In this document: piece after piece, positions 1 through 4,753 of the stretch | How positions within the stretch are numbered: the first letter of the stretch is position 1 | Layout of the letters: each line of letters begins with the position of its first letter | Source: a bacterium | Lineage (GTDB): Bacteria > Krumholzibacteriota > Krumholzibacteria > LZORAL124-64-63 | Assembly: GCA_030592025.1 (NCBI GenBank) | Contig: JAUUZX010000135.1 | Span: 1 to 5,669, forward strand | Direction: 5' to 3' | Length of the DNA stretch: 5,669 nt | The notes under the pieces: model-generated | What the model was told of the DNA's origin: nothing | The model's input: only the letters and a program-made list of their open reading frames with translations | Databases searched by the model: none | Made by a program: the position numbers and the translations under genes

Positions 1-305
1 CCGCCGGTGCAAAAGGCCTTGTCGCCGGCGCCGGTAAAGACCACCGCGACCACCGACCGGTCCGAACTGGCGGCCTGGAAGCCGGCGATCACACCCTTGA
101 CCATTTCGGTGGTGTAGGAGTTGTACTGGGCGGGGTTGTTCAGGGTGATCCAGGCGGTGAAGAGGCTGTCGACCACCTTGCCGTCCGGATCGGTCAACGG
201 ACGTTTTTCGTAGATGGTGCAGGGCGCCTCGGTACCCCAGTGTTCGGTCCCGAACAGTGCGTGGTTCTTGATCTCGTCGTCGCGTGGCAACCATTCCAGT
301 GACAT
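1..305 (-). CDS. bamA: 6-oxocyclohex-1-ene-1-carbonyl-CoA hydrolase (BamA/Oah), N-terminal part, cut by window edge
   Basis: Only the first 101 codons are visible; the gene continues past base 1. The product begins MSLEWLPRDDEIKNH and contains FGTEHWGTEAPCTIYEKRP, NNPAQYNSYTTEMVKGVI and VVFTGAGDKAFCTGG. I recognise this pattern as typical of the BamA/Oah branch of the crotonase (enoyl-CoA hydratase) superfamily; the GDKAFCTGG end corresponds to the start of the crotonase oxyanion-hole region. Family knowledge: the enzyme hydrates and hydrolytically opens the ring of 6-oxocyclohex-1-ene-1-carbonyl-CoA to 3-hydroxypimelyl-CoA in the cytoplasmic anaerobic benzoyl-CoA pathway, and the gene is widely used as a marker for anaerobic aromatic degradation. 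The ATG is supported by an AAGGAG seven bases upstream. It is the third gene of the minus-strand group, 30 bp behind the glutaryl-CoA dehydrogenase gene. The alternative is a divergent crotonase of other specificity, which I think unlikely given the dense motif match. Confidence 0.87.
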   Translation of the reverse strand, partial: MSLEWLPRDDEIKNHALFGTEHWGTEAPCTIYEKRPLTDPDGKVVDSLFTAWITLNNPAQYNSYTTEMVKGVIAGFQAASSDRSVVAVVFTGAGDKAFCTG

Positions 306-312
306 GAGGCGT

Positions 313-318
313 CTCCTT
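313..318 (-). promoter_or_regulatory. Ribosome binding site of bamA
   Basis: On the minus strand the sequence reads AAGGAG, then seven bases, then ATG (305-303). This is the strongest Shine-Dalgarno site in the left group and fixes the bamA start. It lies in the 30-bp gap after the dehydrogenase stop codon, so bamA can be translated independently of its upstream neighbour. Confidence 0.8.
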
Positions 319-335
319 AGGCTGGAGTAGTTTAA

Positions 336-1502
336 TTAACGAAAAGCCGAAATCCCCGTGATCTCGGCGCCGACAATGAGGGTGTGCACATCATGGGTAC
401 CCTCGTAGGTGATGACCGATTCCAGGTTGGCCATGTGCCGCCCGGGCGAATATTCGTCAGTGATACCGGCGGCGCCCAGGATGTCCCGGGCCTTGCGAGC
501 GCATTCGAGGGCCATGGCCACGTTGTTGCGCTTGGCCAGAGAGACGAAGGGCGTGGGATTGATACCGTCGTCCTTCAACCTTCCCATCTGGAAGCACAGG
601 CCCTGGGCTTTGGTGATCTCGGTCAGCATTTGAACAAGTTTCTGCTGCACGAGTTGAAATGAAGCGATGGGTTTGCCGAACTGTTTGCGCTGCCCGGCGT
701 AGCGCAGGGCGGTGTCGTAGCAATCGGCCGCGGCGCCCACCACACCCCAGGCGATGCCGTACCGGGCCTGGTTCAAGCAGTCCAGGGGCGCCCTCAACCC
801 TTTGGCGTCGGGCAGGCGGCTGCTTTCGGGTAGGCGGACATGATCGAAGACCAGTTCACCGGTGTCGCTGGCCCGCAGGCTGTATTTTCCGTGGATGAGG
901 TGGGTGGAAAAACCGTCCATGCCGCGTTCGACCAGAAACCCTGCCACGCCTTTTTCGGTGCGGGCCCAGACCACCGCTACGTCCGCCAGGGTGGCGTTGG
1001 TGATCCACATTTTCGAGCCGGTGAGGATCCAGTCATCTCCGTCGCGCACGGCACGGGTTTCCATCCCGCCCGGATCCGAGCCGTAGCCGGCTTCGGTAAG
1101 CCCGAAGCAGCCGATTTTCTTGCCCGCCGCCAGACCAGGCAGCCAGCGCTCTTTTTGCTCCTGGCTCCCGAAGTTGGCGATCGGCCACATGACCAGACTG
1201 CCCTGCACCGAGGCGAAACTGCGCAGGCCGCTGTCGCCCCGCTCGAGTTCCTCGCAGATGATGCCGTAGACCGTGGCGCTCAGGCCCGGGCAGCCCGGCC
1301 CGGTGACCGAGGCGCCGAGCAGGCCGAGGCCGCCCAGTTCGGGGACGAGTTCGGTGGGGAAGGTGCCGGCTGCGAAGTGCTCGCGCACCAGGGGCAGGAA
1401 GCGGTCCTCGACGAAGCGGCGCACGGTCCGGCGCACGCCGCGTTCCTCGTCACCGAGGTTGTCGTCCAGGTGGTAGAAGTCGACGCCGTGCCCGCCCGCC
1501 AC
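336..1502 (-). CDS. gcdH: Glutaryl-CoA dehydrogenase, acyl-CoA dehydrogenase family
   Basis: The 388-residue product has the normal length of a soluble FAD-dependent acyl-CoA dehydrogenase and resembles glutaryl-CoA dehydrogenase over its whole length. Visible hallmarks are the helical N-terminal domain with DSGLRS (residues 90-95) and SVQGSLVM (98-105), whose Arg94 and Ser98 match substrate-carboxylate-binding residues; CFGLTEAGYGSDP (132-144) in the flavin/substrate region; RYGIAWGV (247-254); QFG (274-276); KRNN (324-327); and TYEGTHD (365-371), with Glu367 as catalytic base. The reaction is glutaryl-CoA to glutaconyl-CoA and, in the decarboxylating type, on to crotonyl-CoA plus CO2; electrons go to an electron-transfer flavoprotein, which is not in view. 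Tyr366 before the base favours the decarboxylating type. The start is GTG, one base after the nfu stop; no other start fits, because the frame is closed upstream by a stop at 1545-1547 and the next GTG falls at codon 23. There is no good Shine-Dalgarno, so translation probably depends on coupling to nfu. GC content drops sharply in the C-terminal two thirds. Confidence 0.93.
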   Translation of the reverse strand: MAGGHGVDFYHLDDNLGDEERGVRRTVRRFVEDRFLPLVREHFAAGTFPTELVPELGGLGLLGASVTGPGCPGLSATVYGIICEELERGDSGLRSFASVQGSLVMWPIANFGSQEQKERWLPGLAAGKKIGCFGLTEAGYGSDPGGMETRAVRDGDDWILTGSKMWITNATLADVAVVWARTEKGVAGFLVERGMDGFSTHLIHGKYSLRASDTGELVFDHVRLPESSRLPDAKGLRAPLDCLNQARYGIAWGVVGAAADCYDTALRYAGQRKQFGKPIASFQLVQQKLVQMLTEITKAQGLCFQMGRLKDDGINPTPFVSLAKRNNVAMALECARKARDILGAAGITDEYSPGRHMANLESVITYEGTHDVHTLIVGAEITGISAFR

Positions 1503-1503
1503 G

Positions 1504-1722
1504 TCAGATCTGCTCGACGGAACGGACCTCGGGGATCCGCGCCTTCATGCGGGCCTCGATGCCGTTCTTCAGGGTCATGAGGCTCATGGGGCAGTTGCCG
1601 CAGGCGCCCTTGAGGCGCACGGTGACGACGCCGTCGACGAAGTCGATGTACTCGACGTCGCCTCCGTCGGCCTGCAGCATCGGGCGGATCTCTTCGAGCA
1701 CGGCCAGGATCTGGTCCTTCAT
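1504..1722 (-). CDS. NifU C-terminal-domain (Nfu-type) Fe-S cluster scaffold/carrier protein
   Basis: This 72-residue protein consists of a single NifU C-terminal domain. It shows the LEEIRPMLQADGGDVEY opening (residues 9-25), VTVRLKGACGNCP (33-45) with the cluster-binding CxxC at Cys41/Cys44, and then MTLKNGIEARMKARIPEV (49-66). Family knowledge: Nfu domains bind a [4Fe-4S] cluster at a dimer interface through this CxxC and pass it to apo-proteins in the cytoplasm. The protein lacks the N-terminal domains of NifU and the A-type domain of NfuA, so it is a minimal carrier. ATG at 1722 is supported by GGAAGGA (1728-1734) five bases upstream. It is the first gene of the minus-strand group, directly behind a strong promoter, and its stop is one base from the dehydrogenase GTG. 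A role in maturing Fe-S proteins of aromatic degradation is inferred from position only; it may equally be a housekeeping gene. Confidence 0.92.
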   Translation of the reverse strand: MKDQILAVLEEIRPMLQADGGDVEYIDFVDGVVTVRLKGACGNCPMSLMTLKNGIEARMKARIPEVRSVEQI

Positions 1723-1746
1723 GATGGTCCTTCCGGTGACGTGGGC

Positions 1747-1775
1747 ATTGTACTTCCCAAAACCGTTCTTCTCAA
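1747..1775 (-). promoter_or_regulatory. Sigma70-type promoter for nfu-gcdH-bamA
   Basis: Read on the minus strand, TTGAGA (1775-1770) and TACAAT (1752-1747) are separated by exactly 17 bp. Each hexamer matches the consensus at five of six positions. The region is AT-rich against a GC-rich background. The predicted transcript start near 1740 leaves a leader of only about 18 nt, just enough for the nfu Shine-Dalgarno GGAAGGA at 1734-1728. No terminator-like structure separates the three downstream genes, so they are probably co-transcribed. Confidence 0.72.
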
Positions 1776-1798
1776 AAACCTAGACCAAGGCGGAACCC

Positions 1799-1821
1799 TG
1801 TCAACCTCCGAGTGGCTGACA
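1799..1821. repeat. Short inverted repeat TGTCA-N13-TGACA in divergent intergenic region
   Basis: TGTCA at 1799-1803 and TGACA at 1817-1821 are perfect inverted arms with a 13-bp spacer. They lie between the minus-strand promoter and the plus-strand promoter candidate, where a shared operator would sit. Five-base arms arise easily by chance and I do not recognise a regulator family for this spacing. Confidence 0.2.
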
Positions 1822-1839
1822 CAGGCGGCGGCTTTGGCG

Positions 1840-1868
1840 TTGTGCCCCGGCGAGGGCTGGCCTAGGAT
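1840..1868 (+). promoter_or_regulatory. Candidate sigma70-type promoter for the phosphatase-cutA-nhaC-SAM hydrolase operon
   Basis: TTGTGC (1840-1845), a 17-bp spacer and TAGGAT (1863-1868) give three and four consensus matches respectively. A transcript would start near 1875, about 50 nt before the phosphatase ATG. It is weaker than the divergent promoter, and other sigma factors are not excluded; the placement between the inverted repeat and the Shine-Dalgarno site supports it. Confidence 0.45.
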
Positions 1869-1906
1869 GTTGCCCACCCCGTCCACGACCCGAGACGACT
1901 CTCCGC

Positions 1907-1913
1907 GGAAGGA
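1907..1913 (+). promoter_or_regulatory. Ribosome binding site deciding the phosphatase start
   Basis: GGAAGGA lies ten bases before the ATG at 1924. It favours this start over the in-frame GTG at 1741, which would add 61 residues unlike the family and would lie upstream of the promoter candidate. Confidence 0.65.
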
Positions 1914-1923
1914 CCCCTCGCCC

Positions 1924-2745
1924 ATGCTCCCGACCCTGACCCGGCAACTCGAATTCATGCGGGAGCTCGTCCTGGAGGCCGGCGATTACCTGCTGGAGCA
2001 CCTGGGGGCGGCCGGCGCGGTGGAGGCCAAAGGGGGCACCGAGTTCGTCACGGAGATGGACCGGGCCAGTGAGGCGACGCTGCTGCGTGGGCTGACGGAG
2101 CGCTTCCCCGACGACGCCGTGATGGCCGAGGAGTCGGGCGGTCGCGCGGGCACCAGCGGCCGCACCTGGCACATCGATCCCCTCGACGGCACCACCAACT
2201 ACGCCCACGGCTACCCGTTCTTCAGCGTTTCGGTCGCCTGCGTCGACGATGACGGTCTCGTGCTGGGCGTCGTGCACGCGCCCTACCTGGACGAACTCTA
2301 CCTGGCGATCCGGGGTGAGGGGGCCGTTCTGGAGCGGCCACGCCACGGCACCCGCGAGACCCTCGGCCCGCGCTCTCCCGTCGAACTGGACCAGGCCCTG
2401 CTGGGCACGGGCTTCCCCTACGTGCGCGACGACCTCGTCGACCACAACACGGCCCTCGTGACCGACTTCCTGAAGGCTCCCTGTCATGGGGTCCGACGGG
2501 CGGGCAGCGCGGCCATCGATCTGGCCCACGTCGCGGCGGGCAAGCTCGACGGCTACTGGGAGTACCGCCTGCGCACCTGGGACACGGCGGCCGGCACCCT
2601 GATCGCCCGGGAGGCCGGTGCGCTGGTGACCGGTGCCGACGGGAGCACGGCGCCTCTCTACACGGAGCACATCCTGGCGGCGGCGCCGGGGCTGCATGGG
2701 CAGATGCTGGCGGTCATCAAAGCGGCGACGGAGGGTTCGCCATGA
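1924..2745 (+). CDS. Inositol monophosphatase-family (SuhB-like) phosphatase
   Basis: The 273-residue product has the length and motif order of inositol monophosphatases, Mg2+-dependent cytoplasmic enzymes. Visible are GGTEFVTEMD (37-46); AEES (68-71), with metal-ligand Glu70; the signature WHIDPLDGTTNY (82-93), with Asp85 and Asp88 as metal ligands; GVVHAP (115-120); GSAAIDLAHVAAGKLDG (194-210); and WDTAAG (219-224), where Asp220 completes the active site. Members hydrolyse myo-inositol 1-phosphate but also other sugar or nucleotide phosphates (fructose 1,6-bisphosphate, PAP), so the exact substrate cannot be read from the sequence. Many members are inhibited by Li+. The ATG at 1924 is chosen on homology and the GGAAGGA upstream. 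It is the first gene of a four-gene operon; its stop overlaps the cutA start by four bases (ATGA), and GGAGGG at 2730-2735 within its end serves cutA. Confidence 0.93.
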   Translation: MLPTLTRQLEFMRELVLEAGDYLLEHLGAAGAVEAKGGTEFVTEMDRASEATLLRGLTERFPDDAVMAEESGGRAGTSGRTWHIDPLDGTTNYAHGYPFFSVSVACVDDDGLVLGVVHAPYLDELYLAIRGEGAVLERPRHGTRETLGPRSPVELDQALLGTGFPYVRDDLVDHNTALVTDFLKAPCHGVRRAGSAAIDLAHVAAGKLDGYWEYRLRTWDTAAGTLIAREAGALVTGADGSTAPLYTEHILAAAPGLHGQMLAVIKAATEGSP

Positions 2746-3062
2746 GCGCGGGGCTGATGATCCTGACGACGACCTTCCCCGACCGCGACAGTGCCAACCG
2801 CGTGGTGGCCCTGCTGGTGGACGGTGGCCTGGCCGTGTGCGGGCAGGTGGGTGCGGAACTGGACTCGGTGTATCGGTGGCAGGGGGAGGTGCGGACGGAC
2901 GCCGAGGTGGCCGTCACCCTGAAGGTCCTGCCCGCGCGCTACGAACTGTGCGCCGGCGAGCTCAAGCTGCAGCACCCCCACGAGGTGCCCCAGATCGTGG
3001 GCTGGTCCTGCGACCGGGTCGAAGCGGCCTACCTGGCCTGGGCCCGGGGTGGTGGTCGATGA
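2742..3062 (+). CDS. cutA: CutA-family divalent-cation tolerance protein
   Basis: This 106-residue protein has the usual CutA size (about 100-115). It shows the family features: an N-terminal strand LMILTTTFPDRDSAN (5-19), the helix VVALLVDGGLAVCGQV (21-36) with the conserved Cys33, SVYRWQGEV (42-50), VAVTLKV (56-62), the HPHEVPQIV block (78-86; HPYEVP is the common form) and a C-terminal YLAW (97-100). CutA forms a very stable ferredoxin-like trimer. Mutations in E. coli cutA changed copper tolerance, but its molecular function remains uncertain. The start overlaps the phosphatase stop (ATGA) with GGAGGG six bases upstream, and its own stop overlaps the nhaC start in the same way. The Gly/Arg-rich tail (GGGR) lies where the coding sequence also holds the nhaC initiation region. 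Confidence 0.93.
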   Translation: MSAGLMILTTTFPDRDSANRVVALLVDGGLAVCGQVGAELDSVYRWQGEVRTDAEVAVTLKVLPARYELCAGELKLQHPHEVPQIVGWSCDRVEAAYLAWARGGGR

Positions 3063-4753
3063 CGGTCCGGCGGCGAGGGCTCCTGCTTCTGGTGGTCGTG
3101 CTCGCCTCGGCGGGGACGGCCCTGGCCGCGGGCGAGGCGGCATCGGCGGAGGCCGCGAGCCATCACGGCTGGTTGTCCATCGTTCCGCCCCTGCTGGCCA
3201 TCGGTCTGGCCCTGGCGGTACGGCAGGTCGTCGTGGCCCTTTTGGTGGGGCTGTGGTTCGGCGCGGCCATCATCACGGGCGACCCCTTCACGGGCTTCCT
3301 TCGCCTGGCCGACACCTACCTCGTGGAAGCCCTGGCCGACAAGTCCCACGCGGCCATCGTGCTGTTCTCGACGATCCTCGGCGGCATGGTCGGGGTGCTG
3401 TCCCGAAGCGGGGCCACCGAGGGCATCGTCCACTGGCTCAGCCGACGGGTCGGCGGACGCCGGGGCGGCATGGGCGCGACCGCGGCCATGGGTACGGTCA
3501 TCTTCTTCGACGACTACGCCAACACCCTGCTCGTGGGCTCTACCATGCGTCCCCTGACCGATCGCCTGCGCATCTCCCGTGAGAAGCTCTCCTACCTCGT
3601 GGACAGCACCGCGGCGCCCGTGGCCACGGTGGCGGTCATCTCGACCTGGGTGGGTTTCGAGGTGGGCCTCATCCAGGACGCCATGGCCCGCCTGGGGGCG
3701 GACGCCACCGCCTACACCTTCTTCCTGCGCACGATCCCCTATGGCTACTACCCGCTGCTGACCCTCGTCTTCGTCTACGCCATTGCTCTCACCGGCCGGG
3801 ATTTCGGGCCCATGCTCAAGGCCGAGCAGCGGGCCGTGACCAGGGGCGAGGTGCTGCGGCCCGGAGCCCAGCCGGCCAGCGACATGGGGGAGGTGGCCGA
3901 GGAGGAGACCACACGCGAGATGGCGCCGGCCCACCCGCTGCTGGCGGGTCTGCCCATCCTGGCGGTCATCCTGACGACGGCCCTCGGTCTTTTTTTCGGA
4001 GGCCGTCAAGCTGCTGTCGCCAAGGGGATAGCGGCGCCGACTCTCAGGGAGATCCTGAATCACGCCGACAGTTTCGCCGTCCTCACCTGGGCGGCTCTGG
4101 GCGGGGCGATCCTCGCGGTGCTGCTCGTGGTCGGCACGCGGCGCCTCAGCCTGCGCAGCGCGGTGGAGGGCTACCTCCAGGGAGCGCGCTCCATGGTCAT
4201 CGCCGTGACGATCCTCGTGCTGGCCTGGTCCCTCAGCGCAGTGTGCGATGGTCTCGGAACGGCCGATTTCCTGGTGGAGGTGGCCCGCGCGGTGCTGTCG
4301 GCCCGCCTGTTGCCCGCGGTGGTGTTCGTGCTGGCGGCGGCGGTGAGCTTCGCCACGGGGACCAGTTGGGGCACCATGGCCATCCTCATGCCGCTGGTGT
4401 ACCCCCTGGGCCTCGATCTCCCGGAAGCGGCGGGCCTGGCGCCGGACGTGGTGGCCCACATCCACCTGGCGTCGGTGAGCGCGGTGCTGGCCGGGGCGGT
4501 TTTCGGGGACCACTGCTCGCCCATCAGCGACACGACCATCCTCTCGTCCCTCGCCACGGGGGCCGACCACCTGGACCACGTCCAAACCCAGCTGCCCTAT
4601 GCCATGGTGGTGGGCGGCGTGTCCGTGGTCCTGGGTTATCTGCCGGCGGGTTGGGGCGTGTCGCCCTGGATCTCCCTCGGGCTGGGCGCCCTTGTGCTGG
4701 GCCTGATCGTGGTGAGATTCGGGCGCCGCGCCGACGAGGCAGTAGCGTCATGA
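3059..4753 (+). CDS. nhaC: NhaC-family Na+/H+ antiporter (multi-pass membrane protein)
   Basis: The 564-residue protein is strongly hydrophobic, with roughly 11-13 membrane segments; hydrophobic stretches include about 40-73, 98-115, 139-160, 186-206, 228-245, 293-313, 339-358, 377-395, 417-450, 466-483, 512-529 and 533-553. It fits the NhaC-type Na+/H+ antiporter family. Family-type motifs are IFFDDYANTLLVGS (148-161), STAAPVATVAVISTW (183-197), ATGTSWGTMAILMP (432-445) and FGDHCSPISDTTILSS (482-497); acidic residues Asp151/152, Asp484 and Asp491 are candidates for ion binding. Residues 1-23 look like a cleavable signal peptide (basic MTVRRR, Leu/Val core, ALA-AG), followed by an Ala/Glu-rich stretch and HHGW. 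A charged loop lies at about 246-292. The protein probably exchanges Na+ for H+ across the inner membrane, but related carriers move organic ions (malate/lactate), so the substrate is inferred. The start is the ATG overlapping the cutA stop; the G-rich upstream sequence is a poor Shine-Dalgarno, so coupling is likely. Confidence 0.9.
   Translation: MTVRRRGLLLLVVVLASAGTALAAGEAASAEAASHHGWLSIVPPLLAIGLALAVRQVVVALLVGLWFGAAIITGDPFTGFLRLADTYLVEALADKSHAAIVLFSTILGGMVGVLSRSGATEGIVHWLSRRVGGRRGGMGATAAMGTVIFFDDYANTLLVGSTMRPLTDRLRISREKLSYLVDSTAAPVATVAVISTWVGFEVGLIQDAMARLGADATAYTFFLRTIPYGYYPLLTLVFVYAIALTGRDFGPMLKAEQRAVTRGEVLRPGAQPASDMGEVAEEETTREMAPAHPLLAGLPILAVILTTALGLFFGGRQAAVAKGIAAPTLREILNHADSFAVLTWAALGGAILAVLLVVGTRRLSLRSAVEGYLQGARSMVIAVTILVLAWSLSAVCDGLGTADFLVEVARAVLSARLLPAVVFVLAAAVSFATGTSWGTMAILMPLVYPLGLDLPEAAGLAPDVVAHIHLASVSAVLAGAVFGDHCSPISDTTILSSLATGADHLDHVQTQLPYAMVVGGVSVVLGYLPAGWGVSPWISLGLGALVLGLIVVRFGRRADEAVAS
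3976..4007. repeat. Intragenic 7-bp inverted repeat flanking a T7 run
   Basis: GACGGCC (3976-3982) and GGCCGTC (4001-4007) are perfect arms around an 18-base loop holding seven consecutive T (3990-3996). It lies inside nhaC, where the T run encodes Leu-Phe-Phe in membrane segment ~293-313. It does not have the stem-then-T-tail order of an intrinsic terminator. Confidence 0.3.

Noticed and set aside
840..1580. 246-codon plus-strand open frame across gcdH and the end of nfu
   Set aside because: It lies antisense to two recognisable genes, has no family-like motif, and crosses gene boundaries.
1859..1874. Possible sigma54 (-24/-12) promoter TGGCC...TTGCCC
   Set aside because: The distance between the GG and GC elements is one base longer than the strict sigma54 spacing, and the first element lacks the full TGGCAC.
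1741..1923. GTG-initiated 61-residue N-terminal extension of the phosphatase
   Set aside because: It is unlike the family, covers the divergent promoter region, and the ATG at 1924 has a proper GGAAGGA ribosome site and a family-like start.
2633..3058. Upstream in-frame extension of the NhaC frame through the phosphatase end and cutA
   Set aside because: This stretch is Arg-rich out-of-frame translation of cutA; the ATG at 3059 with ATGA overlap and a signal-like N-terminus is the sensible start.
3029..4585. 518-codon open frame on the minus strand opposite nhaC
   Set aside because: The product is low-complexity and rich in Arg, His, Gly and Gln, typical of the antisense shadow of a GC-rich gene; the opposite strand encodes a clear NhaC family member.
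4243..4749. Upstream in-frame extension of the SAM hydrolase frame inside nhaC
   Set aside because: The extra residues are Gly/Arg/Pro-rich shadow sequence; the family's TDFG motif sits only ten residues after the ATG at 4750, as expected.
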